DNA of 64,000 nucleotides from assembly GCA_037013685.1 (NCBI GenBank), contig CM072919.1:36341320-36405319 (forward strand), read 5' to 3'. The notes under the pieces were generated by a model that was not told the DNA's origin, ran no database searches, and saw only the letters and a program-made list of their open reading frames with translations. Both the position numbers and the translations under genes were made by a program. Shown piece by piece: positions 38,500-52,370 of the stretch (within the stretch, counting starts at the first letter, position 1; every line of letters starts with the position of its first letter). The stretch is from Acridotheres tristis (Eukaryota > Chordata > Aves > Passeriformes > Sturnidae).

Positions 38500-38920
38500 G
38501 GTATTGAAAATATCAAGTTTGGGTATGCCAGGTAGCAAAACTGGTACCCAGGGCAAAACAGTAGTTATGGTGGACTGCTTGTTTGCAAAGAGTCTTGAGT
38601 AGAAAACAAGAGGTCAATAAACAGGAAAATGAGTAAGACAGTCAGGGTCAAGGGCTGCCAAGATGTGCTTGTCAAGGAAGCCCACACTTGACCCCCAGAG
38701 ACGGAGCAGACAGCAAACCAAACCTGTTTTTCTGACTATAGCACATGGGTCAAACCTGCTTCTGGTAACAACACAGAGGTCATAGGGTGCTTTCTTTCAT
38801 CAGCAGGGCAGCACCTAGGTGGACACATGGATTGAGCATTGCTGTGTCAGTGCCTGTGTCAACCAGATGGCACCAGCCTCTTCCCACCACTTTCTAAGAC
38901 AAACTTAATTGTCTGGGACA
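38500..38920. repeat. Unclassified dispersed repeat, copy 2
   Basis: Collinear with 23390-23870: AAAACTGGTACCCA, GTCAAACCTGCTTCTGG, CATGGATTGAGCA and GGCACCAGCCTCTTCCCAC appear in the same order and orientation. It lies 15 kb from copy 1 and outside the gene. Similarity may extend to the left (GGTATTGAAAATATCAAG near 38500). Confidence 0.5.
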
Positions 38921-40969
38921 AAAATTCACAGCTGAAAATACCCTACCTCACTATACCACCCCATAATGAAGAAAAAAATAAGAAGAAAAAATTTTAAAAG
39001 GAGTGTATTAAAAATCAGTGTTCTGCAAAGAGTAACCAATGCATAAACTGTGATTTCTTGCCAGTAAAGTTGCTGTCTTGCTCATTATTCTCCTCTCACA
39101 GGGAAGTAGTACAGGAAACTCACTTCCAAATAATCTTTCATTATTCAAAAGGCAGAAAAGCAATCATCGAGGTACTCACCAGAAAATTTCTCAGGACATT
39201 GCATTTCAAATCAAAGAGACCCTCTTTTGTCTTGAGGGAGAAGGCAGCTGGTGATATAAAAAATAGTATCATTCTAAAAGCCTAACCAGAAACACCACTA
39301 TCTACAGATGGAAAGACTGAGTTAATCATTTATTGGATTTTCCTCATGCATCTGGATTTTCTGGAGACAGCTGGGAAAACATTTTTTTTTCCCGTTTAAC
39401 TCAGAAAAACATAGTTGCCATCACAACCAATTTTTTCTGAATTAAGGGTAGAAAAGAAGCTGCAACAGCACAAGGGGAACAGCAAACTTGGAGGTGAGGT
39501 ACAGAGTAAGAAAAACTGGGCATGTGTAAAGATGGTAACCTTCCTATTACTTCTTTAAAAGAGTTGGGTGTAAATCATTATCGTAAGGCCCAGGGTGACT
39601 GCTACAGCATGGAATGGGCCAGTGAACACACTGGTTAGTTAGCCAGCTTCACTGTGAGAAGGTGTATGCTGCAAGCCACGACAGTATCACCATTTTTCAC
39701 TTGGCTTTTTCCTCACAGGTTGTTAGGTTTGTTTGGCCTCATACCCAAAGCTCCTGGAAACTTCCCTTTTATGGGTTAACTGAGTCTTGTCCTGCTCCTT
39801 CACTCATGGACAATTCTCTAGAGTCTTGCTATGGCCAGGAAACAATCCAGAGATTTCACTTCACTCCCTCCTCCATCTGACATGTTCATTGGGAGGAAAG
39901 GAAATTACCAACATTCCCTGCCTAGGGAGCCCTGTAACTGGCCAGAAATAGACCATTTGATGGGATATCTCAAATTTGTTATTCTATCCATCAGAGTGTG
40001 GGGATCTCCAATTTTATTTCCAAAACCGGGGACTTGACAGCACCAGGACTTCACCCTGCTTGAGTGAGTCTTTAGAAATCTCCTTATCAGCCCAAGTCAA
40101 ACTCAAGAACACAGAAAATCCTGCTGAATATCTCTGCTTTGGAAGGTTACCTCATGGGTCTCTGTTGTCACATCCTCTCTTAATCTTAACCCTTGCTCTT
40201 CCCCATGTCTAGCAAATCTGTCACTTTGGCCTTCTCTTTAGAAAGGGCTGCAGGGTCCTGAAATCAGCCCATTTGTAGGGGGTACAACCTTCTAAACAGG
40301 CTGCCATCTGCTCCCCAAGAAACAGCCACAGCTCCTGATTTTGTATGGAACTAATGAGCAGACCGGTCATTAAATCTTTTCTTTGCCAACGCCCTCCAAA
40401 AGTGGCAGCCCAATGCAGCAATCACGGTGTAACTGAGGGGCCCTACTAAAAGTCTGCCAGAGTGAAGACCATGAGGAAGGGTTACAACCATTCTGATGTT
40501 GGCCATGTTCTTCCCAAGCATCTCCAAAAGTGACAGAGAAACAGGCAGTTGTTCCTGGGCTGCTAAGCCCTAGTAAGTCCTGCTCTTGCTGCTCTCCAGC
40601 ACTAAGGGTAAACCTAGCCTTCTCTTTGGATGGGGGAAAGCCCTCCCTCCTGCTCCTGACAGGCAAGCAGGAGGCCAGGACTAGGAATTTAGAATACTCC
40701 AACAAGGGGAACACCAACAGTGGAGGCAAGGAAAAGGAAGTTTCAGACAGGTCCCAGGAGCTCGGTGTTGTTTGTCTCTCTGGATCTCTGCCACATTAGA
40801 TCATTAGATGGAGGTTTCTAGGGATCAAATCACCAAGACTCTTTCTCTTCCCCCAACTTGCCACATAAAGGGTAAAGAACAGAATTACGTTTTGGTTTCA
40901 TTGCAATGTCATCCATATGGCAAAGATAGATTTGGCTTTGGGAGAATATGAGGGAAGGGTTCTTTCACT

Positions 40970-41530
40970 ACGGCATGGTTTAAGCCCAGATGGAAATTAA
41001 GCACCATGCAGCTGCTAACTCAGCCTTGTCCCCTCTCCTCCCTCACCCCTGTGGAATGTGGAGGAGAATCAAAGTAAAGCCTGTATGTTGACATAAGAAC
41101 TGTTTAATAATAAAAATAAAATGAAATAAAATAATAACAGTAAATAATAACAATGATAATAAAAAAGAAACAAGTAATGTACAATGCAGTTGCTCACCAC
41201 CCACTGACTGGGCCAGACCTCCCCTTCCTGAAACCAGATCATCCGCCCTTCCAGGTAACTCCTCCAGTTCATACACCGGGCATGACACTCTGTGTGTGGG
41301 ACATGCCTTTGGTCAGCTCGGGTCACCTGTCCTGGCCATGCTCCCTCCCACTTTCATCTTCTTACCGCCTCCCTGGCAGAGCGTGAGACAAGGGAAAAAT
41401 AGTCTTTGACTCAGGATAACCACAACTTGGCAAAATACCAAACCATCAATGTGTTATCAACACTACTCTTATACTGAATCAAAAAACAGGCCTGTTACAG
41501 CTACTGAGAGGAAATTAACTCTGCCCTAGC
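40970..41530 (-). mobile_element. Solo LTR of an ERVL-like endogenous retrovirus
   Basis: On the minus strand it matches the element at 56545-57081 along most of its length: GAGTTAATTTCCTCTCAGTAGCT near the start, GTTGATAACACA, TGTCTCACGCTCTGCCAGGG, TGAACTGGAGGAGTTACCTG, the ATTAAAC region and the terminal TTAAACCA. Only LTR-type sequence is present, with no internal region, so it is probably a solo LTR. It differs from the other copy by an expanded AT-rich triplet tract (about 41105-41165) near the ATTAAAC region. Boundaries are approximate and no target duplication was identified. Confidence 0.7.
41105..41165. repeat. AAT-rich microsatellite inside the LTR
   Basis: AATAATAAAAATAAAATG and similar units occupy about 60 bases at the place where the sister LTR at 57 kb has only a short spacer. 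This indicates simple-repeat growth after insertion. Confidence 0.9.
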
Positions 41531-44500
41531 TTAACAAGGGCACACGGCCTTGTATTACAGAGCATGCATCATACCAGAATCATCAGCCCCACAAGTCAAT
41601 CTGGCATGCGCATCTCCTCCAGCTCTTTCCCAGAGGACACAGTGCCTAGTAGAAAAGCACAAGAATCATATAAGGAAAGAGACACCTTTCTTTCTCAGGC
41701 TGAAGCATTGAACCTTATATTCATCTATTGAATCAGATTATCAAAAGTTATCTCAAAATAAGTGAAAAACCTCTGCCTAAGCATGGCTAATCTTAGGAGT
41801 CTTCCACTTAGAGCCCACCTGCCCTAAACTCTCTGATTCCTTCTCCCATCCCTAGTTTGTGCCTGCATTTCATAACCAGATGGATTTATTAGCAAAGTAG
41901 CACATCTAGATTATCAACCACAAAAAAAAGAATGTTTTGCATAAATATCAGCAGTGGTGTTCAAAAATGCATTCAAACACACAGGTGAGGAGATAAGGTA
42001 TTTGAGCAGAAGAGAAATGGTCCAGCTAGTCTTTTACCCTCCTGAACAATATATATGATTCTACAGAGCATTATTCTTTCTATGGAAGCCTTAGCCAGTC
42101 ACACGGAAATCTTTCTGGTCTTGACCTCCAAAAGGAGATGCCAAATACTGTAACTGTATGGTATGCTATCATCAAGGGAAGCATACACTTCAAGCCAAGA
42201 TATGGTGGCTTTGTGGTTTTGGCTTCTTTGGATACTGGCATATTCCTGTTGAGTCTCCTGTACAATTTTTCCTTTTTCATGAGTGTCTAATTTTATCCTG
42301 CTACGGATGGTTCAGAGGACTGAGACTGCACATTAGATACAAAGCCAGTGAGACATGAGGAGAAAAGAACATTTATTCAATGGCCTTTTTTTGGTAGGGT
42401 AGATAGCACCTTTTTACAGACTATCAGCACCTGGAAAACCTGAGTCAGAGAAGGACTGCTGCAGCTACGATTGTGTGTCGCACTGACATGCAACAAGCAG
42501 CCTTCAGAGCTGGGAAAATGTAAAGCATAACACCCCACTCTCTTCCCCAAAATGAGATAATTATGGCCTGTAACTCTGGCATGTTCATACAGCAGCGTCT
42601 GGCTGAAATGCTCCAGTCAAAAACACAAACAACATTGCTCTGAAGAAAAGTACTAACAAGATTGCTTCCTCTGCTTAAACAAATCTGCAATGGGTGTTGA
42701 CAGCAGAGAGCTGGAAATGGATGGGCACATCCACATCCTTCCCCAGCTCTGCCCCAGCAGCGAGCACGCATCAGTCACAAATGACAGGTGGAAAATTAAA
42801 TAGGGACAAACCCATTTCACTGGGACAGAGTGAGCCTAGCCAGTGTGAACAGATCATTATTGGCTTTGGTCAGAACTGGAAGGCCTCAGCTGGCAGATAT
42901 CTCAGCAGATTTTCTAAACAAAGGAAAACACCATTCATTCCCACAGCAGAGGACAGGAGCCAAACTGTAAAAGACTCGAGACAGAAGTATCACGTGTCAG
43001 CCAGAGTGTGACACCAGAGACAGCCACTCTTGTGATGCAGCACCATGGTAACAGCCATGGTCTGCTGTGTGATGGGATGTATCACCAAGCAGGGGGGAGT
43101 ATGGTGTTTTCTTTCTCTGTGTCTTTCTGTGGTTTCTTGGGGCAGCCTGCCACACAAGGCTGCTGCACAGCCTACTGGGTTAACATCAGCCTGGAAGGGT
43201 CGTTTGAAGGGATGGAAAGCCTTAGAAGAGCAGCAGCCCTGAGGTGCCTAGGAGGATAGAGCAAGAAGGGAGGCATAGCTTTGCATCAAGAGACAGGGAG
43301 CATATGCCTGGCACCACACACTGAATATGTGGATGGAATAGTGGCTACCAGGGAAGACACACGTCCTCTCTTCTTATTTAAATCTTCTACAGTTTCTTGC
43401 TCTTCTCCACAGTCGGACACCAGACCTCCTTTCAAACTTTTCATCTCTGTCTCTTCCCTCTCCAAAAATCAATGTCAGCATGCATCCTCAAAATGCCCAC
43501 AGTCTCCTGTACCACCTAATTTCCTCACAACTAAACTCCATCTCTTGCTCCCCCAGCTCTGGTTTCCTACAGCACTCAAACCTATACCTCAGCACTGGAG
43601 CTCTCAGTCCCCCTGCTCTTCTGCTCTGTAGTGCTGCTGCCCTATTGGTGAAGAGTCTCAGCCTCACTGTCCTACATCCCAACACTCACACTCCCCACCT
43701 CCTTAGCAATCATTTACCTTATTAACCCTGCCCATTTACCTTATTAACTGGCCTGCAGCTGACACTTCATCAATGAGATGGGGGCACAAACTTGATATTG
43801 AAGCAGCAGGAAAGATATAGGAAGTTCTTACCCACCTACTCATTCATTCCTACCATTTTGCAGTTGTGCCAAATACCCCATTTAAAGGTGCACCCTTTGT
43901 AAACAGAATGCTCTAGCTAAGGAACATCAATTTTTTTCTACCTTTTTTCCCCTCAAATTAATTGCTTTTATGATCTTTGCTCCCCCTACTCTTTTCCTCA
44001 GCCTCACTCTTCCATCAGCACCTGGGTAAAGCAGCTCTCACCTGCTCCTGTGCTACAGCCCGTAGCATTAGCTTTCACCATTTCATGTGTCTGCCTCCAC
44101 ACCCCAGATGCCTGTACTGAAAGCCAGAGTAGCTGCTATACAGCATCCATCTCTTCCTTCTCCTTATTTCCAGAAAATCCTCACCAGGAATGCAGAAGGC
44201 ATGAAATGGACAATGCAATACTTCAGCATGGAGATTCAATTTCCTCCCAAGTAGGTTTTATCTGAACAACCAAGGGTGTTGGTAGGCCTTGCCTGTCATT
44301 TATCAGTCCCTATCACTCACCACAACCATGTGGATCCAGCACCTACAGCGGAACAGATGTGCTGCTCCTGACTTCCTCAAATCCAAAAATCCTTATTTAT
44401 TTTGTTTCCAAAAGCTTGATTTTTTTTTTTTTATCCACTGCCATATTGACTTCTTACAATTTCATCAAGCCAGCTTTACAACTCCCTAATTATATCAAGA

Positions 44501-47500
44501 TTAAATCCAACTCAAAAATTAGCCCAAGAGAAAAAAATGCTCAGTTCCACAAGTATGTGTTCCAATCCTTCACATTTTTTTTCCATTTATATATTTTTAA
44601 TTAGAATGCTAGATTTTGATAGCTAGGTACAGAAGCAACATGCTGTTTGCTTCCCTTTCCTTGATGTCAGAAATAGTCTTTTCCGGCTTGAAGAACTTGC
44701 TGGATTCCTGTTTTCTGAGAGAAGCAGAAGATGAAGAAATATGGATGATGAGGAAGTGATAACTGTCTGAGACAGTTGTGGGAGATACAAGCTTCATTCA
44801 AAGCCTGCTGGAGTCGGTGGAAAACTATACCACTTGCTTTGGCCTTTGGAGTCTCATTTCGTTCTTCCCAAACTTTGGACTTTCAATGGCTGGCTTAAAA
44901 GTAAACTTTTAGTCTGATTACAATTCTACTGAGCATATTCAACCTTCACTGCTTTAAGTGCTAGTAGCAAACAGTCAGCTGTGCGCAGGATAAGGCTGTG
45001 TGCAAGTGTTTTCAAGTGCAGGACAAGCAATCATAATTATAGTTTTTCATACAGTAGGTTTGTCTGATGTCCAGGGTGCACCCTCTTGAATTAATCCTCC
45101 TACACCACTTGTCAAAAATGCAAGTCCTAGCGATCTGACTCCTCAGATGAAACAACTGAGGCAGAGAAGTTAAATGACCTGATCAAACCACAGATGCAAG
45201 GGAGTGTTACACTCAATATGAAAGGGCTGCTCTTTGCATGGCAATAAACCAAATGCCTCTCAGCCAGGCGCCTCTCAGTCCCTACTGAACACGTGGTTCA
45301 GTCCCACTGCAGGTAGTCACATATATTAGATTAGACAGACACACCACTACTTTATAAATCCAGGAACCAAAGCTCTCAGATTCACACATTTTTAGCTGGT
45401 CAAGAACTGTGTTGAATGCATCTACTATATTTGAAGTGGCCACAAAATAGCTAACCAGTCCAGCGGCCTCAGGAGTCAGCTTGGTGGAATGAGACATCAA
45501 GGAGGGCCTGAATTTCCCCAGGTTGCCTAGGCTTGTTGAAACTGGGTGGAAAAAGAAGAGAATTATATTCCTGAGACACTAAGGTTTGTCCCTCCATCCC
45601 CCTTCTTGAATGGGGAAAACCTTTCAATCAATGAGCTGAGATTAATAAACCTGACTTACATCTTGAGTTTGAGGGGACTTTCTGAATTGGATGGAAGATT
45701 TTTGCCTCTGTTTGCAAGTCAGTATTTGTAAATGTGTTAGTGTCTCCCTTGATACCAAGAGAAGATCATTGTTTTCTGTAGGTAAAATATAAAGGTTCCG
45801 TTTTTCCAAAGAACTCATTCAGCATTTCTTTAGACACACCTATGAAAAACAAACAGATTTGCACTGGATGTTAGCAAAAGCCAAGAGTATAATGAAAAAT
45901 CCTTCTACTTCCCATTATGGGAATGTGATTATTGCTAAAGTAACTTACTTAAATAATGGCTTTGATCTCTAAAGAAAACAAATACTGCAGGCTTATGATG
46001 ACACACAACTACCAAATCATCTGGTGGCATGACAGGAATCCTTTTTGCATTTCCTGCATTCTCCCTGCATTTCCTGCAGGGAATGCATTTTTTGAATGGA
46101 GCATGTACATCACAAAGGTAATCTTTGTATTGAGGCTATGGACCTCAAGCCATACAGCTGCACTTGATGCAGCCTGAGGATTGGCACATACCTTACCAAT
46201 GGTTTCTTTTGGATGTGAAACATTCAAATACATGGAAAGACTCATTGTGGAATGTGCACTGAGGTAACCTGGCAAAAAAAGGTTGTCAAATGTCTTTTTA
46301 TACTCTTTAGGAAGCTGTATTTTAAATTAATAAAGCCAGAAAATCTCTGGGATCCAAGAACTATTTTAAAGGACTTGGCAGGGGCTGAGCATAGACTCCA
46401 GCATCTTAATCTGGCTAAAGTATGTGTCTGTAGATCCAACAGAGGAAGGTAGAATTGAACAGAGGGATACAGTTTGCCTTAACAGCCGTCACAATCATGG
46501 GTTTTCCTATAGATCAGAGCCCTAGAAGATCTAGCAGATTATAGTATACACACCACACAACTCGACCTACAACTAAGCCACGAACATCTCAAGCCACGAA
46601 GATCTTCTCTAAACAAGACAACTCACCAGTCAAAAACTCCCTTTATGGACTGGAATAATCTTTAGGATATGGCACTAGGTATTTCAAATGTGATTGATGG
46701 ACTGGACAACTATGGGGAAAACTCATATGCTTGGAGTGCACTGGAGCACCAAAGCCATCCTGAAAAGGAACGCAGTGGAATGCTTTCAAAGACTAGAGCA
46801 TGTTGCAGTAAAGAAAGTGCAGACCACCCAAAATTATTAATGTAAGTACTGTGTACTCTGTGAGAGAGAACAAAATGTGGACAATGCTTGCTAGCATTGC
46901 TCCTTACCCAAAAAGTTCACAGTTCAATCTAAGTGGTACTTTTTAGAAGTCGATGTTCAACTTCTAAAATGACAATAAATCACATGACAAGGAAGCTAAT
47001 AAAGGTGACCTGGAAGGAAATACTTGGTACTAAGGCTCTATGGTTCCCCTCTTGCCATATCCTGATATCCACTACCTTCTCCCTCCAGGCCCAAAAGAAG
47101 GCAACATCACAGATGGGACCAACCTCAGTCCTTCTGCACACAGTCTTGCCCTTCAGCCACATGGGTGTCTCCATCTTCTTTGCCCACAGTCTGCTGAAGC
47201 TGTACTGAGAGCACTGCTGAACACTGAACCACAATCCAGCCTGGACAGGGAATTTATATTCATCAAAACTACAAAAACAAATACTATAAATATTAAAATA
47301 TTAACGTATTCCTATAGCTTGTATTCCCCCAAGGAGTCTGCTGAATTTGTCCTCCATGGTTTTTGAGGTGCAGATTTTGTCTTGAGTGCCTAACTTGACC
47401 AACATACAGGCAAGAACAATTTGATTAAACTATTCTTGTTTTAGATGGGTTTTCTAAGAAAAGCAAAAGCTTATGGGGTTATGCTACCTGTTACCTGTTT

Positions 47501-50500
47501 GTTCATCTGTCTGCTTTTCATCTTTTGAACTGGTTAGCTAATTTCAAACAAATGTAGGACAAAGGTCTCAGGGAAAATAAATTTAATGAAAATCAGAACT
47601 TGATTTATGCTTGTTCCAAGGCAAAGTCAGGGAGAAGTACATCTCTTTGGGCAGCAGTCAGCATTGGTCAGAGACTCACTAATCTAGGCATTTTCTTTCC
47701 CTGCCAAAGGTATCCAGCAGGACACAAATGGGAGGTGGGAAATACTGACACAAGTGCAAGAGATACGCCCAAAGATATGAATCTATAGGAAGAGAGACTT
47801 CACAAAATGTTGTACTCCTTGTTACCATTGGCAGAAGTTCCTAGTGATACATGTGCCCTGCCAGCAGGCAAACAAGGCTATAGTTTGGTGATTCAACACT
47901 AACAATAAAATTTGTCCCCTTCAAATCCTGCCAGCTCTAACTTCATTCTCTTTGCTAGCAGAAGAAAGAGCTCCTGGTTACCAAAGGACAGTTCTTTGGT
48001 GAACACCAGAGTTGCTGCCCCAATATCACAGACAAAGAAACAATAATGAAAAGATCAGCAGAGCTGAATTATGGAACGGCATTCATTCCTATTCACTCTT
48101 CTCAGAGTTTGCATTGATCCCAGAAAGAAATTATTTATGGCATATAGAGGGCAGAGCTGCATTGCAATTTTTAATCTTGAAGCATCCTTGATTTTTTTGG
48201 TAGTCACTCAAAATGTAGAAGGCTCAGAGAAAAAGGACTGGCTCTTGGCAGTAGCTGACTGTTATCAAACCACTGTAAAAATCTTCAGGTATAAATACAA
48301 GTTACTTTCTCAGAGAAACTGACATTATCTTAGACAAGATGTATGAGGAAATCCTGGAAAGTCTAGTAGTTCGAAAATGTTACAACTTTCTTATAGTTAG
48401 GAAAGAAAGGGCTACAAGTCACTAAGCATTACAGGATCTGACAGTGATTAGCAGGGATGGCAACATACGGGTAAATTACTTAGCATTAAAAGTGTTGACC
48501 GAGGTTTTAGAAAATGATATTTTTGCTCCCAAAATGTCAAATAATGCCTCAGAGTAGGGAGCAGAAGTAGGGGATTAGGTACAGACTGAGGGGTATCATT
48601 AGATTGTTTTCCCATTGCCCTTGCATGCTTCATGGGCCATGTACGTCTCATGGACTGTTACCCTATACTCCATATTTCACATGATAAAGATGCTAATCTA
48701 GCCCATACCAGTTGTGTGAATGCATGAACACCATTTTAACCATCCCTATTATTTCTGGGCCTGGATATCCTTCTTTCTCCCATGTAATCCTTTCAAATGT
48801 GTCACTATCTTAACAAGTGGAAAACATCTAATCTAAATTTCCCTTCCTGTAATTTCAACCAGCTGCATTTATCTTATCCACCATAGAGAACAAATTATAC
48901 CTTTCTCTCCTGAAGCACTCCTGTAATTACATGAACAAGGATCATATGACCCCCAAGTTACCTCTTCTTTAAATGAAAACAACCCTGGCTTTTGTTCAGC
49001 ATTCCTTGTAAGTCCGGCTGTCTGTGTAACTCGTTTGTATTGAGACAGGTCTAGCAGCCAGATAAAGCAAAAATGCAACAGTCTACCTTCTCATTAGACC
49101 TGAGCAGTGATTACTGAAACTACCAAGTGTGAAAAAAATGTTCTGGGCTTGTAGACTATAAATTTTTGGGACATGGAGCTAGAAATGCCTAGATTGAAAC
49201 TCAGGTTGTGCTGCTGCCAGCCTGTCTGATACTGGGCAAATTGAATCCCAGTTCACAGCTCCTAGGCCTAGGACAGGCCTAGAAATAACAACTTGCTTCA
49301 TTGAGTAAAGGATGGCCAAAGTAATTTAAAGCTAAAGATTGTGCAGATGTTGTAAATTCTGGTGGAAGAGCTCACTGTTATGACAGCCTTCCAGGAGGAC
49401 AGGTGTCCACTTCTAGAAGTTATTTTATTTTTTTCTAAAATATTCCAGGTGCTTTTAAAAAATCAAAGTTCTTCCAGAGGACTACATCAAACTGTCGGAA
49501 TATCAGTAGTTTCCAAGTAAACATGGGGAAGTCCAGGACTTCAGAATACCAGGAACTCCCTGGGTAAGTATTGATATTTGAAGCTCTCCAAGTAAATGAT
49601 TAAACCAATTTGTCTCATGTTGCTGTTAGACCCCATGAGTTTCCCAATATCAAGCTATACAAGCGTGCTGGGAGGATTCTGCCTATAATAGGTGTATTCC
49701 TTTCTACAAGTTCATTACAAGTAACAGAATCCTTTCCAGTGCAGGCTGTTGTTTTTATTCTTGTTTCACTGTAGGAGAAATCTACATGGAATCACTAAAA
49801 ACACTTACTGATGAGACTTTTTTCCAGACTGGAACTTTCCATAAAATCACCTTCCCTTAGTTCTGCTAGCTGAGAGACTCTCTATCAAAGCTTCATACAC
49901 ATTTCCTAACCTAAAACAAGAAGGATTTTATTTGTTTTGAGTTTAATACACTAAATTCTAAGAAGCATCTCTCTTCAGAAGTACTCACAGAGAACACCAT
50001 TTCAGAGCATTTTCTGAAATAGCGTGGGCATATTAAAAGACACCAACTTCATTTAAATCTTAAATGAAAGAGTATGTCCCGCATGAGTAGATGTAAGCAA
50101 GCAAAAAGAAGACTGTATTTTTTGTGAAAGGGGGTGGGCACTGATGTAAATTAACAACCCTCAGGTGAGTCAAGCCCACTTGCGAACATTCTTCACATTG
50201 CATGTCCACTCATTGCACTACAGCAACTCCTGTGTGATAGCAGGAGTGCTGAAGTTTAATCTCGCAGCCCCTCTGCTTAGTACCACTCTAGGGACTTCTT
50301 TGAGGAGCATGATGGCTGAACTTGTCTGTTCTGCTCCCAGTCTCCATCCTTTTAGCCCATTGGGTTTTTAACTGAGCTATACCCAGCTCAACATGTTTAA
50401 CCTGTGTTAACCACAGCTCACTCACAGGCAGATTAAGTACTTCAGCCTTCAGCTCTGCCCATTGCACAAGCATCCAGACCAGAAGGACAGAGACAGGGCT

Positions 50501-51849
50501 GGCACCATGCTGGATAGATACTGAGGTAGCTGACAAGTACTGTTGCAAATTTGCCCTATGTGATTAGCACCAACCTGCAGCTCATTACTCTAAAGATCAG
50601 TAGTGCCTCCTGAATCTTGGCAAGACACATTGTATAGCAGGGAACCTCTCATCTTGCAATACCAAGAAAAGCAAGTTTTTTAAAGCTTGAGGGAAGAGCA
50701 ACCAAAGCAGAAACAGACTCTTATTATCAGTGCTCATTTCAATGCAACTTCGGGCAAAGGAAGCCTTGAAAGACGTTATTTACAGAGAGTGGAAGAAGGA
50801 ATAACTTTTCCAGGCAAGTGGGACAAGGCTGTTTTTCTACAAGAAAGTGACGTTTACCTAAGCAGTGCATCAATAATTAGGAGAGGTGAGCTTCTTGAGT
50901 TATTAAGCCTTACTTAGAAATCTCACTTACTATTTTTAGCTTTTCATTTTTAGAAAAATCTTCTAGGACTTTAGCCCAAACTCAGAAGCTGAATTAGGAC
51001 AGAGGAGCTTGCTCACAACAAAAGAGCAACATGGCTGCCCTAAGGAGGCCAAGTGCAGCCATCAGGGAGTTTCTTTCATTAACACAGGCATTGGGACTTT
51101 TGCTGCAGGCTGCATAGGTCAGTATCATAAGTAGTATTACTGGTATTACAGTGGGTCACAGATAAAGAGATAAAGAACAGAATACTTAGAAATGAGACGC
51201 TGACTATGTGCCAGCATTGGTGGATCTCCATCCAGCTTGATGAGTCCCATAGTAAATGAGCAGTGCTGTCCTTAGACTTGGGGCAGTGCTAGAGTCAGTC
51301 ACATCCTCCCCACACATACACTTGTTATGGACTGTGTCTTCTCCACGTATGGGCTGGGCCTGGCATGACACTGCAAGGTAAGAAGGTGCCTTCTGCATTC
51401 AGATGCCTTACATTAGACTCTCTCTTCCTTTATAAAAATCTGACGCAAGGGGTATCTTTGCTCAATTCCTCTATGACATAAGGCCTCAGAAAGTTTAGGA
51501 GGTTAGGAGGCACAATATTGTTCCTCAGCTGAAACCACTCAGGATTTCTCCAAGTTAAATATTGCCAGGTCGCTGTGTAGAAGACAGAAAACACAGGACC
51601 AAGCAATGGTGGGGTGGCCCTGAAATAATGATCTGTGCTACCTGGCTTCACCTGCTTTCATAAAAGAGATGTTATCGCCTGACATTAAACAATATTTAGC
51701 TCCCATCTTACACTCACTTCTCTTCAAGAAAACATGGGTTCAGAATGATGTCCAGGTATAGAAAGACAAATTACTTGTTGGTAGAACTGCCCTGTTAAGG
51801 TTTAAAGCTTAACGTGCTTCAGTAATTTCAGAGCTCGTGGGAGGTTAAC
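41531..51849. other. Gene-free intergenic stretch
   Basis: About 10 kb with no supported gene, RNA or repeat. Open frames are all short and without splice context. Older, strongly diverged repeats may be present but cannot be recognised by eye. Confidence 0.45.
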
Positions 51850-52370
51850 AAAGCTTGGGGAGAAGGATGTACTGCTGATAGTGGACAAAAACAAAGCAGA
51901 ATTTATGTGCCACAAGGACTTTTGGCACAACTCCTAAGATAAGGAAGAAACTAATAAAGCAAACACAGCAACTGTGCTGAGACCAGCTCCAACTGGGTAA
52001 AAAGTAATTCTGGCAGAGGGAGTCAGGGACCACTGACCCACAGCCCACCAATTAAAGAAACCTGCCAACTTAGGAGAAAAGAAATCTGCACGTGTGAACT
52101 AATTATTACGACAAGAGAGATAATAATTTAATCAGAAGGTGTAATACTAATTAATAAGAGAAGTGTGTAACTTGTAGATAATGAACTGTGATTTCTTTGT
52201 TTGCTAAAATGTACAGCTGGTGTAAAATTTTGATGATCAGGGACCCAGCCCTTTGTGGATCACCACCTAGCTCATACTTTCCACAAACTAGAATAAAGAA
52301 ACAGAAATACCTTGCCTCAGTGCTGTGTCTGTGCTGCATTTGAGACAAGAAGAATACAAGTGCAACTTTG
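51850..52370 (+). mobile_element. Probable diverged solo LTR (ERVK-like)
   Basis: The layout looks like a retroviral LTR: an AT-rich U3-like part with TAATAATTTAATCAGAAGG and GTGTAACTTGTAGATAATG, then GATCAGGGACCCAGCCC, GTGGATCACCACCTAGCTC and an AATAAAG polyadenylation signal near 52302, followed by a short R/U5-like end. The phrases recall avian class II (ERVK) LTRs. No internal region or second copy lies in the window, so assignment rests on recognition only and the ends are uncertain. Confidence 0.4.

Larger units (their letters stand above)
35546..40969. other. Intergenic region upstream of the minus-strand gene
   Basis: No gene was supported. It begins with A-rich runs (35584-35599 and 35754-35800), and includes a 223-codon minus-strand open frame at 36980-37651 without recognisable features and the second copy of the unclassified repeat at about 38500-38920. 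The rest is unique-looking. Confidence 0.5.

Noticed and set aside
41069..41326. Shared peptide encoded at 41 kb (minus) and 56.8 kb (plus) as a duplicated gene
   Set aside because: The shared frame lies inside two homologous LTRs; conservation is at DNA level and does not continue as protein.
51430..51651. 73-codon minus-strand frame with Trp/Phe/Pro-rich content near the LTR-like segment, as a retroviral gene remnant
   Set aside because: No retroviral motif could be identified and it is too short to judge.
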